Notes under the pieces: model-generated
What the model was told of the DNA's origin: nothing
The model's input: only the letters and a program-made list of their open reading frames with translations
The model's database searches: none
Assembly: GCF_008831285.2 (NCBI RefSeq)
Contig: NC_045138.2
Coordinates: 11,298,571 to 11,362,570, forward strand
Direction of reading: 5' to 3'
Length of the DNA stretch: 64,000 bases
From: Nymphaea colorata
Lineage: Eukaryota > Streptophyta > Magnoliopsida > Nymphaeales > Nymphaeaceae
Position numbers and translations under genes: made by a program
Shown here: one piece after another, positions 24,060 to 37,817 of the stretch
Layout: each line of letters starts with the position of its first letter
Position numbering within the stretch: position 1 is the first letter of the stretch

Positions 24060-26260
24060 GATGTTGATTTCTTCAATGTTCACCATGCATTATACTCCAT
24101 GAATGTAGGACTTTAGACCTTGCCCATTGATAATGAATTGACTCCTGAAGTTGCAGCCCTCGATATCCATAGTTTGGGAGGGATAAACTTGCTTAACCTC
24201 ATATAGTCTTTCCCAATGTGATTGCAATTTCAACGTGTTCAGCATGACAAGCTTTTGTCATTATGGATCTTGGCATTCTCATGAGCATTATTGTGAAACT
24301 CTTGAAGCTTCAAGAGGTACAAGTACTCTTCCCCAACTTGAGCAAAATCATAATTCAATTTCTTTATAGCCTAATATGCTCTATGCTCCAACTTGATAGG
24401 TAGGTGACACACCAAAGATAAGGCTGCAATGAGGGATACCAAGAGGGGTCTTAATGCAGTTTTGTATGCCACAACACATAAGCAAGCCGCTAGGTTTTCC
24501 TTCGAATTTAGTTGGAATATCTTCTCCATGACACATTTAATTTCCTTGTTTGGAACCTCAACCTTGTGCGGCAAAATTATGATGTACAAAACACTTCCTC
24601 AAAGAAGAAGCAACTTGTACATTCCTCAAATGCTTTCTACCATCACCAATAATCGTACATGACATACCCAAAATAATTAAAGATATTGTGCTTAATGAAT
24701 TTCAACACAGCCTTATGATAATATCATCTTAGTGGTAATGGTCTTGACCCACTTGGACACATTGTTTATTACCACAAGAATATATATATTACCACAAGAC
24801 TGTGAAAATGACCCCATAAAATTGATATCCTAGATTCCAAAAATCACCACAACCATAATTGGTAGGTATCATGGGCATGAAGTCTTTAGGTGAATTGCTT
24901 TCCATTTACTGGCACATTAATTAAAGTTTATAAAATTCATATGAATCTTTATGAAGGGTATGAAGGGATGACAGGTAGAATTGACCTACAAAAACGTTCA
25001 CTTACAATCTTCTTTCCATTGTCATGGCCTCCATGGCCCTAGGAATGACAAAAAGAAAGGATGGCTCAAACGCTTCCTGCAGCACAATGACTCAAACCTT
25101 TCCTTCAGCACACACTTCCGAATGACTTAAATCTATGCAATATTTGAAAATTGTCGATCATCCCAACAATATAACTTAGCCTGAGATAGAAATCTATCTC
25201 TCTCATATTTATTCCAATGCTCAGGCATTTGACTAGCCACTAGGTAATTAATTGTCTTCAAATACCATAGTATTTGTGATACTCTGACCCCAATAATTTG
25301 CTCATATGGAAACAAGTCTTGAGTAGGAAATTGATCTCCTATAGATTCTAGACGAGTCTCGAACGATGATCTTCAAATACATTCTTGCTGCAATAGTCTT
25401 AAATTTCAAACTATTGTAGAAAAAAAAATCTAGCAAATGGGTTTAGGCTTCATGCCTCTTTTACTCAAAAGATATCTCAATACAATATGATCAAAATACA
25501 TGATAATCTTAGAACAAAGGACAAATGAAAGAAACTTAACCAATGTAAAGGATATAACGAGTAACCCTTTTTTTATAGCAGTATAATCCATCTGAGCATA
25601 TTACAAACAATGACTCACATAGTGCATGACAATTGATTTCTTGTGTGCCTTCTACCCCAGAATCACTCTAATCACACAATCAGGCATGTCACACATGATC
25701 TTAAAGGATGGAAACCAATACAAAGAGCGAAGAATCAAGGTTGTGGCGAGCACACTCTTAAGAGTTTCAAATGCTCACAAACACTCATCATTGGAAATAA
25801 AGGCTACCTCTTAGACAATAATGCACATAGAGGTCTAGCGATTGTATTAAAATCATGAACCTTTACTAAAATCCTTGCATGCATAAGAAAAGAATATACC
25901 TCTCGAACAAATGAAGGTAGAGCCAGTCTTGAAACTTATTCTACCTTAGCTCAATCAACTTTAATACATATCTCTATCAAAATGTGGTCAAGCACGTTAA
26001 CTTTTGCCATCATGAAGTAGCACTTCTCCCATGATACGCCAGGTTTCTCTCACATCTTTAAGCTCATACTAAAGCTTCTGAAGACAATTCTTAGATGATG
26101 AGCAAAATATTGAAAGTCGTCCACAAATACTTGCATGACTTCTTCTATAAGATATATGATGAAGCTTAAAGACAATCCTTAGATAATGAGCTATTTATTG
26201 AAAAGTCATCCATAAATACTTGCTTGAAGTCCTATATGGATTTCAGAAGATCGACAACAT
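24060..26260 (-). pseudogene. Athila/Tat-type gypsy pol remnant
   Basis: Read on the minus strand. An RT tail near 26150-25990 gives SICGRLSIF and SWEKCYFMMAKVNVLDHIL; it is followed by decayed RNase H (about 25900-25150). The integrase has INFMGSFSQSCGNIYILVV and VSKWVKTITT (about 24830-24740), and then a C-terminal block HWERLYEVKQVYPS with INGQGLKSY near 24110. These match the Athila-lineage integrase and its C-terminal domain in order. Stops and frame changes occur every 30-60 codons, so this is a very old copy. No LTRs could be recognised. Confidence 0.75.
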
Positions 26261-29200
26261 GAACCTATAATATGAAACAACTTTGATCCCCTTTACAATC
26301 ATAGCTAAGGATGGTCAAAAGTGACACAGAGATCACATTCTCTCAATTTGAAATTGAGCTGTCCCTGGTTCCTTTACCAGGGGTAACCAAACTAAAGGTC
26401 AAAATCATGTTTTTCATCTGCCTAAATATCAAATGTCATCATAATCTATGTGCAAGGCAAGAAGTAAACATTCCCAATCTAGCCTAATTTGAGCCTTATG
26501 ACTTAGGGTGAATGAATAAAAGAAGGCATTATTTGTCCCTATGCCATCATGGGATGCAAAGACATGCTCCCTAATGTATATGCATGGATAGCCTAGTTTA
26601 CAGAAATGTAATACCTGGAGACTAGGGTGATCTTAAACTCATCTGAGGGAGTTTTAAGGATAATAGAGAAGAACATTAACCTAGTTTGGAATGGGGTAGA
26701 TTTATGGGGGTCCATTTTGATTAATGTTTGAATGGAGTTCCTACTTTCTCGGGTTGTAAACTCAAGTAAGCATGAACCTTAATTAGACTTGACCAAATTG
26801 ATTTTGGATTTACATGATATGATTTGAGCTAGACGAGGGCTCCAACTTGATTATGAACCTGCAATGAAACCACCTGCTCTCTTCCATGCCAAATGGGATT
26901 TTGAGTGGTTTAAGGCATGAAACTACACATAACTTAGTACGATCAACACCTGGGTCACATCTGGGTTATATTCCAAAGATGGGATTGAACCAAATTGTTC
27001 AGGGTCAAGGTCATAGGAATATCCAGGTGTCGGTTTGGCCAAAACACAATCCAAACTCATGTCAAGGACCTTGAGGTGATTGGTCTAAGATTCACCCAAC
27101 CAGCTTGGATTTGGATTGGCTGGTAAAGATTTGATTAGCTTTGGCTAATTTCTGGCTTCACTTAGTTTAAGTACCTCAAATGAATTAGGCTAAGCTAAAC
27201 TAGGCTCGCGTGACTTGGGATTTGTTTGAGACTAGATCCCATTCATTGAGTACTTCAGATGGGCCTAGCTAGACTTAACCAATTCAGATGAGTGTTGGGT
27301 TAGGGGGCCGGTCTAGTGTTGTTCAATCTCGAGCATCACCTAGGTTATAGACCTCAAGCAAGCTAGGCTAATCTTCGCCATGTCAGGGAGGTTTTGGAAT
27401 TGTATATTGTCTTAGGTTGATGTTGTTTTGACTATGCTCAGGTTTTGCACAGGTTATAGACCTCGAGTAAACTGCACTCAGGCCAACCATACCATACTCG
27501 GTTTTAAGAGGAAAGCACAGCTACTTTATGCTTGAATCAAGCTTTAGCGTTCTCAGGTTAAGGACCTTGAGCATGTGAAGCTGGATCTGTCCTAAACCAA
27601 GTAGGCCTTGGGTTATAGTTGTTAACCTAGCTGGGTTCTTACCTAAACCCAGTCCGACAGGGTTAGGGACCTCAAGTGGGACGAGCCAGGCGTTGCCTAA
27701 CCAAGCCAACAGAAATGGTTCACCTGGTTTGGTGTTAGGCTTATCTTTGGAAGAACTGAGGCCTGAAGTGCCATCATGAGTCAGGTAGGTCATGATGGTT
27801 CAGGCTATGCGAAGACAAATAAACAGTCAAGGGTGCCATCTGCGAAATGGGTCGGTTGACTTGTTAGGTAGAGATCCAAACCTATTCGTCCCTCCTTCGG
27901 GTCAAATGTAAAACGCCATTGGAAATCCAGTAGGGGACAATTCCCTATGAGAAATCAATCCAAAAAAGAGGTTGGATTAGATTGCATTTTGACTTAGAAT
28001 TGAAGGCTAGATAGGACTAGATTTTAGTACTTAATTTGTATTCAAAACTCTCAAATTTGAATTTAGATCCAATTTTAAACGTAGGTTGTGATCCTAATTT
28101 CAGATTCGGAGTTGGATTGAATTTTCATTTTGCGGGTTGGATTTAGGTATTTGGAAATCAGGCATGAGCATTAGGTTTTATTATTTGGTCATGAAATAGA
28201 AAGCTAGGTATGGATCTAGGAACTAGATCCGATTGAACTTTGGTTAGGTTTTGAAAATAGAACTTCATGGGATTTGGTTTATAAAGTAAACTTGGTTTGA
28301 GTTTGAATATGAAATCCAAGTTGATATCATCTAGGTTTGAGGATGAGCTTATGAAGATAGAAGTGGGATGCTCCCTCCCTCATGAGCGAACCTTTTTGGA
28401 ACTGGTGAGGAATGGGCGCCACTATCCCTGCCCGGATCTAGCCGGGTTCTCGGATTTATGAAAATTTACTTGGTTAGATATGAATTCTGGATTGAACTTA
28501 AAGGTTTCATGATTAGTCTTGAATATAGATTTTATCCAAATGAGGATCGAAATATTGATATGCTTGGATCAGAAATTCGACTTTAAAGTTGAATTTATTT
28601 ATTTTAGACACTAGGTGTGGTCTTTATTGGGCGTATATTTGATAGGTGGCTCAATCAACTCATTTATGCGACGCAATGGACAAGGTTTGACTGCAGATTG
28701 CCCATTTTTAGGAGAATAGCTTTCGGATGGGACTCTTAGGGTCCACTCAAATCATAATGGTGCAACTTTGAAAAAGTAAGAGTTTAAATGGGAAATCTTA
28801 CAATTTTTTTTTTTTGCGTGTGCTTACATAGGCATATAAGGCAAATTATATACTAAATTAACGAAGGGTATTGGATCAACAATATCTATGAGTATAAATA
28901 CTGCAAATTGTCTTATTACAACTGATTTTGTAGAAATCTTGGAAATAGCGAAACATACTAGAGTAAGCATAGGCCCAATTTTCGTGACTAACTCACCAGA
29001 TAATTGGGATAATTCCTGCAGTAATTAACTTAGGGTTTTACTTTTACCATTTACTTGGGTAAATGAGATATCGACGTGTCTACTGGTTGAGCCCTACTAG
29101 AGATGATTCAACATCCATGTAGGATATCCCTAAGGATACACCCAATCCTAGTTGGTATGCTAACTAATTAATACTCTTATCTCATTTAATTGAGTTAATA

Positions 29201-29826
29201 TTAGATAATTAAATTGTTAAAATGTGTTAACTTCTTGTCGTTGGTACCATATCAACACCATCAACATAGGTTGGTGCAACTCAACATTTTTTATGAGAAG
29301 AGACTAAAAGCAATAGAGCATGTAGAGGTGTATAATCAATAAGTTCATCACTTTGCTAAGTTGATCATTGAAAGGAAGTTAAAGGTGAATGATGGTAAAA
29401 ACATCTCAACTTTTCCACCATTTAAAATTATCATTTTGCCCCTAATCTGCACATTTTAAAGCAATGTAATTCTTGACTCAAAGTCATCGTCAAGATATTT
29501 GCTAGGATTTGGATTTGCTAAAATGTAGGACATCCCTAATTCTCGTAGTTTGACCTTAAGCCATTTTTGCCATTTCACCCTCAAACCCTAGGAAAAACTT
29601 TAAAAATAGACCAACTTAGATGGATTATTTCAACCAACCTAGTTTTAGGCTTACAGCGTACCCATGAACCTTTATCTTGAGATTATTGGCATTTTTCTCA
29701 CCCAATTAAACCTAGTGGGCCCATTTCTCTAGAAATCGCAATTTCTAGCTTTTTTTTTTCATCTGATGCCTAAACTAAGCTTAAGACAATTATTCATACT
29801 CCCACAACTTAGCTTTAGTGGCTTAT
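26261..29826. other. Degenerate repeat-like region, no gene
   Basis: No coding sequence is recognisable. 26700-27700 is rich in ctaggctaa and gacctcaag motifs and contains a loose tandem repeat. 28000-28600 is made of gatttggattt-like A/T-rich words. 28380-28450 is a short GC-rich island. The style is that of non-coding parts of Athila/Tat-like gypsy elements, which would fit its position next to the pol remnant; this is inference. Confidence 0.35.
27060..27700. repeat. Loose tandem repeat of about 105 bp
   Basis: The motif ggttatagacctcaag recurs in variants near 27065, 27344, 27455, 27555 and 27660. The last four are spaced about 100-110 bp apart. Flanking words such as aagctaggctaa also recur, but identity between units is low. 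Confidence 0.45.
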
Positions 29827-32778
29827 TGTAACATTTGGTGTTTTCAAGGTATTGGGTGGATCTGAATCAGGGTCCAAATCTGGACCCGTGTTGCACATCA
29901 GGGGGGCTCTCTCCCTCTCACTGTTCTGCATTAACGAAGAGGAACAAGAGGTGAAAGAAGAAGTAGCTCAAGGAGAAGAAGAACTGAGGAGGCAGCTGGA
30001 ATTTCAGTAGATGTAATCTCCCCCCTCTCCTTGCTATCTCTTGTTTCCTCTCATTCTTCTCATGTCCCTTCTCTTTTTCTGGTTCTCTCTCCCGCTCAAT
30101 CGAACTCTTTCTCTCAATCTCGACGATTTGGGTTAATAGAAGAAGAGGAGGAAGAAGGCATAGCTAAGAAGAACATGTGAGGAAGGAGCAGAATCGGAGG
30201 AGGCAACGAAGGTAATTTTACTCTCACCCTTTTACTTTCTCCATCACTCACGTTCTTTGTCCAGCCATTCTCCTCTGTGCTCCCATTTTCTCACCCGCTC
30301 AATCAACTAATCCCTCTCTCTGTCTCATGGTCTCTCCATCACTCAAAACTTTACCACTCAGACCTTCTCTTGGTCTTGCTTCTAGTCTCTCTCCCTTACA
30401 CTTACCTCACACCTCCTGCTCACTCTTGCAATCATTAGCACATTGTCCCTCTTGTGCCCTCTCTCTTGGTTTCTCTCTGTCGTTTTCCCTCTCTTCTGAG
30501 TGTCTCCCTCAATCGAGCCCTCTCTCATGGCCCCCTGGTCCCATGCACTCTCTCACGCCAGATTTCTCTCTTTTTCTCTTTTGCTTCCTCTCACTCTTGT
30601 TAGTGTTGATTTTTGGGATTGATATTTTGGGAGAACATGATTTCTTCCACTTACCAGCAAATAGGGAGGTTGGTAGGCGGTAGCGATGGATTGCCTTGAC
30701 GTTTGTTGGTAGGAGGACTAGAGGGGCTGCCATGGAAGACTATATCAGTTTAGGTTCCCTAAGAGGGGTGACAGAGGCCTAATGGAGCCTATTTTGTTTG
30801 AGTGCATGAATAATTATCTCTTGAGTCAAGCATGGTAGAGATCTTATTGCATTAGGAAATGTTTAGGACTGCTTTGGAGTGGCATTAATATATGCTATGT
30901 GTTGTTGGATTTTGCAATGCATATGGGAAGGGAGTACTTATGATTTTTTTGTATGTGAAATTTATGGTTTGAAGGGAAAACGCAACATGCAGGTTATTAG
31001 GGTCTGAACATACATTAAGGTACGATGAAAATGCTCATTCATGTTAATTTGATTAATTTATATTCTCTTAGTAGTGAGCTAATGTCGTCATCACTGAATT
31101 GACAATGGAGAAGTATAATTGCATACATGATGTCTCAACAACGTGTTAGCCACCTAGATTAGGTGTCTAATTAATTGATAAGATGTGGAGTGATGTATTT
31201 GGGAAGGTTCATGCTTAGTGAAGGTTCACGCTTAGTGACCTCATAAATATGAGAAAAACATAAAAGAAAGTTCTACAAGCCCATTCAACCTATCAGCATC
31301 TGCTCGAGTCAATACTTGCAATTTGGTGGTCCTATTTCTTACCTAAATAGATTTTAGAGTAAAGAGGATAGAAAACTTATTACTTTAAGTTTTTGTAGGT
31401 GGACTCGGTACATCGAGCAAACTCCTATCTGGCATAAAAAATTGGATTGAATGTTGCATTCCCGAGTGGGGGCTTCTAGGATCGTTGGATCCTATGAATA
31501 AGTTTTATTTGAATGATGTGTGATATGACATGTTTATTGACGTATGCATGTTTGTGTAAGATTGATTGATTATGATATTGATTAATTGTTTTTAAAATGT
31601 TAGGTGGGATATTGAGTTGAGTACCTCCTCCATCTTGATTATGCATTAATGAGCATCCTAATGTGATATTTTCCTAAAACTACTATGAGTCAATCAAGAA
31701 TCGAGATTAATCTACGTGGTTCAGTGAAATTTTCATATGAAATGATTATTATAGTTTGATTGTTGTGATTGTTATGAGTTTTTTGTCTACATTGCCATTG
31801 AGAAATGATTTGATTGAATTGACTTAACAGGTAGAAGTACTCATAGAGTATGGTTTGGCTATCCAAGAGTATTGATTGAGTATATGACCTTATGAAGGCG
31901 GTTTGTGGGTCTGGTTGCACTTAAGAAGTGAACTAGCCATGGGTGCTAGCCAATCTCATTTTGAATGTGTTTTAATAATGATAAACTAAGAAAGAATAGT
32001 TGATTACAGGACAATAGGTTATGGCAATACGTTATAAGGTTGCCTCATGATTACAGGACAACAGGACAATAGTTGCCTCATGATATCGTTGTGTGTTATG
32101 CTTAGAGCGTTGGCTCCCACATTCCCAACCTAGGTGTTATAAGAAAGACTGAGTAACTTATATTGAAATTTACACATCCTTGGTGTATTGCTCTATCGTT
32201 GCGGTGTGTATAGAGTCATATTGTTGTGGGCCACCACTAGAGTTGTCTCCCTATTATAGATCACCTGCGGTGTGCACACGTTTGTGTTTTGCATCCACAT
32301 AAATTGTCAATTAACTACAATGAATATGAAAGAAATGAATGTGAATGAAACAAATGAGACTAATATGTGAATTGATTATAGCTATTGAGTCATCCCTACA
32401 TATTGTGAAATATGTAACGGACAATAATGACAGTTCATGTGAATGCACATATGCATTGTGATATCATAGTGATTATGTTTCTTTATATTGTGTTTTGCAT
32501 CCACATGAATTGTCAATTAACTATAATAAATGTGAAAGAAATGAATGCGAATGAAACGAATGAGATTAATATGTTAATTGATTATAGCTATTGAGTCATC
32601 CCTACATATTGTGGAATATGTAACAGACAATAATGACACTTCATGTGAATGCACATATGCATTGTGATATCATAGTGATTATGTTTCTTTATATATTGGA
32701 CTCTAGATTTGAGCTCTTACCTTAGAGAATTAGAGATTTATCTAGTTTGTCGCCAGACTACGAAGGATCGGCCTTCCG
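29827..32778 (+). repeat. Decayed LTR related to the Tekay-type family
   Basis: The start TGTAACATTTGGTG followed by ggtccaaatctggacccg parallels the start of LTR copy B. Later blocks match copy B in order: gatattgagttgagtacctcctcc (31610) with 14275, cgagattaatctacgtggttc (31700) with 14370, the cccaacctaggtgttataag region (32130), and gccagactacgaaggat (32755) with 15240. It appears to be a solo or truncated LTR, far more diverged than copies A and B. The 3' end is cut by the Copia piece at 32779. Open frames at 30327-30733 lie in its pyrimidine-rich leader and are not genes. Confidence 0.7.
32284..32695. repeat. 206-bp tandem duplication in the decayed LTR
   Basis: gtgttttgcatccacat begins at 32284 and again at 32490. 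The two 206-bp copies differ at only a few per cent of positions, less than the difference between this LTR and its relatives. The duplication is therefore secondary. Confidence 0.9.
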
Positions 32779-33729
32779 TTATTTATCCACTGTCTCAGGG
32801 TGATAAGGAGATAAAGACCCATCTACAATTGATGAAGCTGCCTGAACAGACCCAATAGGAGATGGTAAAGAATTCTTGCCCTGCTTAGATGCAACATTTC
32901 TTCCTAAGGATGCACCGGAAGGACGACCATGTTTATCCCAACATCTGTCTTCTAAATGTCCTATTTTACCACAATAGGTGCACTGAAATCTTCCCCTACC
33001 TCCTCCTGACCCACGACCAATGCCTCTCCCCCTGAATGAACCGCGTCCACGACCTCCTGAGGCTACCAAGGCCGAAGCCTGTAAGTCACTAGAGGGCTGA
33101 GAAAGGGTCACAGCAAGACGACTGAGTCTGTTGTAGGCGTCGGCTAGGTCAGGGATTTCTGCTCCAGTCAACATCTGAGTCTTTACTACAGCATATTCAA
33201 GGGAGAGACCCTGTAAAAACTTCACAACTATAGACTGTTCACCATGAGTTTTATGACATGTTGGACATGTGGGACGTAATGCTTTAAGTCGTTCATAGAT
33301 GGACTTGAGGGAAGTGAAGTACTGAGCAAAACTTTGATCACCCTATTGCAAATTAAGTAATTCCTCCTCCACCTGCAATATCTTGCTAACATTCTTGTCA
33401 TTTGAGTAAGTTTGTTTCAAGAAATCCCACATTTGTTTGGCCGAGGTATAGTATGCAATAGTTGATGCTATTTGTGGTTGCACACTATTCATGATCCATG
33501 ACATGACAATATTATTATCTCCCTTCTATGAAGCATATTTTCCACTCTTTTCGACAGGCTCATTTTCTTCTATAACATGCTCCTTGTCATATCCAATCAC
33601 TGACATCATAAACACACAAGACCAAATCTCATAGTTAGATCCATCTAACTTTACCGTAGAACCATAAGAGAATGGGTTTCCTTCACGTTTAACCTCATGA
33701 GAAAAATCAGTCCTGAGATTTTCAGCCAT
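32779..33729 (-). pseudogene. Copia gag (UBN2-type) with zinc knuckle
   Basis: The minus strand starts at an ATG at 33729 with MAENLRTDF and continues with VKLDGSNYEIWSCVF, the UBN2/retrotran_gag region. After a stop near 33525 it goes on with SWIMNSVQPQIASTI and MWDFLKQTYS. A second stop lies near 33345. The C-terminal part has RGRGSFRGRGIGRGSGGGRG and then the CCHC knuckle CTYCGKIGHLEDRCW. The frame ends at 32779 next to decayed LTR sequence, so protease and all of pol are missing. Gag binds element RNA and forms the particle; this copy is inactive because of the stops. Confidence 0.85.
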
Positions 33730-34623
33730 TGCAAATCTATCCACAAGGGATCAACAACCACAGGCAAAAGAAATTATATATATATATATTGAAAAAGAAT
33801 CAGCAAGACCAAACTTCCCACACAGCCACGTTAGATGCACAAGAGCAAGCAAACCGTTGTCCAACTATTGACAGCAACCCACGGCCAACAAAAAACAGCA
33901 ATCTGAAAAAAAACTGGTCGCAGGCAGCTTCAAGGTAGAACAGGGCTGAATCTTCTAAAATCCGCCAAAATTCATCCAGAGCTCAGATCGAGCTGAATTT
34001 TGGACTGAAGCTTGCTGGGATGATTATATACAGAAGCCCAAAAGATGGGGGGCAAATGCCCAACCTAAGGTCCACTCGTTGTCAAGGCAAGGAGCTGGAC
34101 TGTCGCCTGTCACAGGCTATTTCAGAACAGGGCAGGGCAGCTCCTCCTCACGATCTCAGCAGGAAACAAGCAAATCCAGTCTTAACCAACCAACAACTTG
34201 TCTATTTATGTATCTAACGCAGCTGTACCACACATTAATTTTCACACATCATGGATAACGACATCAGATAAATGTAATCAATGTAAACTGCCACAAAAAA
34301 ATCATAAAGAGTAGTCCTCCACTTGGCTGCCTTGATCATAGACCACATCAACCCATAAGAGTCCAAACGACTGGAGTCTATTCACGCATACTTCCTAGCG
34401 TGAATAGACTCCTCCACCTAGTTTCGTTGCTGAAAATCAGTCAACTAGAACAAATGAGAAGAGAAGAAGGAAGAGACGAAAGAAGAGGAAGGAGAACAAT
34501 ATGGTGGAAGAGATAGCCTGAGAAGGAGAAGGAGGGTCGCCGGCTGTTCACGTCACCTCGCCAGATTCACGGACGTCTGCAGCCTATCGCCGGCTGTTCA
34601 AGTTGCGTCGCCAGTCACGTCCC
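33730..34623 (-). other. Copia 5' leader
   Basis: This is the non-coding stretch between the primer-binding site and the gag start of the minus-strand Copia element. It includes a short AT microsatellite at 33776-33790. Plus-strand frames at 33729-34217 are not supported as genes. Confidence 0.5.
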
Positions 34624-34635
34624 GCTCTGATACCA
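34624..34635 (-). other. Primer-binding site of the Copia element
   Basis: The minus strand reads TGGTATCAGAGC immediately next to the LTR end at 34636, complementary to initiator methionine tRNA. Confidence 0.88.
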
Positions 34636-34862
34636 TGTTGCAGCCTTGAAACGTGGAGAGAGAGAGAGAGGGCTGAAGACGTGAGAGTTGAGAAGAAAAG
34701 AACACATTTAATTCACTAACCCTAATCTCTATTATAAAGAGATTAGGGTAGAAAGAAGATTTACAGATTACATCAATCTAAAATAAAGAAAATATTAAAG
34801 AGATCTTATAACTCTTTAATATTACAAAGAACCACCTAGAAACATAAACATTCTTATTTCAA
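34636..34862 (-). repeat. 5' LTR of the Copia element
   Basis: A 227-bp segment with ends tgttg...caaca (minus strand TGTTGAAATAAG to GGCTGCAACA), a perfect 5-bp terminal inverted repeat, abutting the primer-binding site. It contains a GA microsatellite at 34653-34668. The 3' LTR is not present in the window. Confidence 0.8.
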
Positions 34863-36789
34863 CAATATCTGACTTAAAAATCTTTCTGGTATGCTTTCTC
34901 TTGTTTCCTATTTCAATGCTCCTCTTTGTTTCATTGGTTCTACAACTTAGAATCTTTTCAAGTCTTTAAGAATTTGTTTAGTTGATCTCGCAACCTTCAA
35001 GAGACTCCCCAGCCTCCCAAGTCCAAGTTGTTAGAACAAAGCAATGAAGAAAGGTAGAAGGAAGAAGTCGAAGCCAACCAATTCATAGGTAGATTGGTTA
35101 TGGTATCTCCAGTGGGTAGCTCTCTCTCTCTCATACTTTCTTCTATTCTCAGCATGGAATATCATTCTTTTTAAGCTTTTATGTTGATTCAAATAAGATA
35201 TTAAAGTTGAATTTGCATCATGAATTCAGTAGGTACCATTCACTCTTTGAAGAGAGAAATGGGGATGTTGGTGTTTTCTAGAGGAGTGTTTACGTTCAAA
35301 CTTTGTTCAAATTGCATGCAACCTTGATGGAAACATAATAACTCGCTTTCGTTCCAAGTATAGAATAAACTCAACATGTTGGTGAGTGAATTGACCTTTC
35401 ATAGTGCTTTAATGAATCAAACGTCCAAACTAGTTCGCTCAATGTTTAAATGCTCTAAATGTTATCCTTCAACCTGAGGAATAACGTGAAACACATGCAC
35501 TTGCATGAACGTAAGATTTGGAAAAGGGTTGGCTTTAGAAAAACTAGGGTGACTCTGTCGGCTTATGAAAATGTCTGCCGTTTCATCATGTGGCTATGAT
35601 ATGCAACCTCGAACTACAAGATGCATACATGTTGGAAAGTGACGTTAAAAATCAATTTTGGAACATGGAACATGAATTTGAAGTAGATATTGGAATCCAT
35701 GTAGACAATTAACTGATTTTGTATTCACATACAAGGACTAGTGTCTCATAACATGTTATGCACTGGCTGGAGTTTCCACATGAATCCTAAATGTGGAAAT
35801 GAATTGGAACATAATTTATAATATAGTGTGAAAACCAAATTCAGAAAGAGATTTAGGTTGAGGACTTGGAAAGCAACTTTAGAATAACATTTGGAATGAG
35901 AATTCAAAACTATATTAAAAATCAATTTTGGGAAAGAGATTTAGAAATCATGATGCAAGTTTGAAACTGTATCTTATAAGGTGCGAAGGCATTCGACCTT
36001 CACCAGGTAGGAAGCTCCAACTAAGTACATGGATAGTGCCAAAACCACATTAGTTTCAAAGAGGATAGTGCATGTGTGTGGTGACATTCATATTGATTAA
36101 CTTGTAAAAGTTAAAACTATGTGCAGAGATGCATGACAAACCACAATGTGCATGCAAACAAGCAAAGAAACTATATGCACATGACAACCTAACTAATGCA
36201 TAAAAGACAAAAAGCAAATTAAACAACTCAAACAAAAGCATGTGTACATCGAAGGTGAATTCATTGACATGGTATTTTTTATGATGCGGCCACAACTATT
36301 TGAAGCTCTTACGTTTAGTCTTATGTCAAATTATTCATTTTCTTAAATAAGATTCTATAACTTTCAATTTGAAAAAACTTTTGAAGAATCAAATCACTCC
36401 TTATAAATCGTATTCACTAATCCAGAAAGAGTCAATACCCATGCACAAGGGCTTTGGTGCAATAGCTTGAAGAATTTTAATTATTTCATATCAAGAGAGA
36501 GTTCAACCACTTTATTGATGGTTTGGCTAGTCTGGACTCCATTGTAGCATTTTAAAAACAGAACCCTGCAGAGCTTTTGAAGTTAGGAGACTCACTCAAC
36601 CGGTTTATAAATCGCACGAACAAGTCAATCAGTCAAGTCAATCGAAGGAACCTAGTATCAGAACATTAAGAATTACTCAAAAACAGAAAAATTTCTTTTA
36701 GACATGCCGAAAAGAGAACGGATGGTCATTTAGAGGTTATCTAGGACATTTTCATCTTAGCAGGAGTCATGTACAGGGAGGCTACTTTC
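34863..36789. other. Repeat-like region without a gene
   Basis: The content is A/T-rich, with runs of aaatcaattttggga and ttggaatgagaattc words, resembling the non-coding part of a Tat-type gypsy element. The minus-strand 79-codon frame at 36056-36295 has no motif. No function assigned. Confidence 0.3.
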
Positions 36790-37650
36790 ACGACCTTGAC
36801 CAAGATAAGGTACAAGCAACAATTAAAGAGGCATATGAGGGAATTTGTGGTGGTCACGTTGGCTACCAAACCCTTCTTGGTCAGGCAAATAATATGAGCA
36901 GGTCACTAATGGTCGACCACGCAACATAACTGTTATAAACATATCAAAGAGTGCCTCAAATGTTAGACACATGTTGACTTGTTTCATGTCCCAATAGCAT
37001 ATCCCCAACTCAATGATATCACAGTGACCATTCTCCATGTGAGCTTTTGATGTGGTAGGTCCTATCTGCATCGAAGTAACACATCGAAGTAACACAAGTA
37101 CTTTCTAATAGTTACATAATATTTTATTAAGTGGGCTGAGGATATCACTATAAAAATTGTAGAAGGAAAGCATACATCTTTTATCCAGAAGAATATTATG
37201 AGTAGATTAAGTGTGCCATTCCTCTATGTCTCATTACCTTCAAGTGAATGACCAAGTTGAAACCACTAACAAAATCTTGAACAAGATTTTGAAAAAAAAA
37301 ACTTGTGATGACGGGTCATGACGGGCATCAAAAGATTTATGATGCCCTATAGGCCTACAAGACCACGATCAAGACACCTACTAGTGCTACCTATACCGAG
37401 CTTGTACAGAGGACTCACTTGGTGTTGCCATACACATACAAAAGCGTGCATTCAAATTTGTGTCCCTAGCTAAACTTCTCATAAGGAGACGCAAAGGATG
37501 TTGCAATTGTACCTCTTGGATGAAAAGAAATTCTAAGCAGCCGAGCGTCCAGAAGCATATCAATAGAAGGTGGCCCAATGCAAATTCAAGTTGAACGAGT
37601 TAATATTGAGATCCACCAATTCATAGCACACGATAGAAATGAGCATCAAC
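36790..37650 (+). pseudogene. Tat-like gypsy integrase remnant
   Basis: Plus-strand fragments in several frames: TIKEAYEGICGGHVGYQTLL (integrase zinc-finger histidine region), then YFIKWAEDITIKIVEG (the FTKWVEA block of the catalytic core), and near 37390 ELVQRTHLVLPYTYKSVHSN (the LVYG.E.VLP block). This order and wording is that of Tat/Athila-lineage integrases. Breaks are frequent, and no RT or LTR could be placed. It is a very old remnant. Confidence 0.6.
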
Positions 37651-37776
37651 CTCCATGAAAATTCTTATTAATTAATTCATGCCAATGGAGCTGAATTGCC
37701 CTCCAATTGAAACAGTTCTATATACAAATTGATGTATTATTATTTATCTATCAAATAAAATATACTTTTTGGTGGC

Positions 37777-37817
<41 letters not shown>

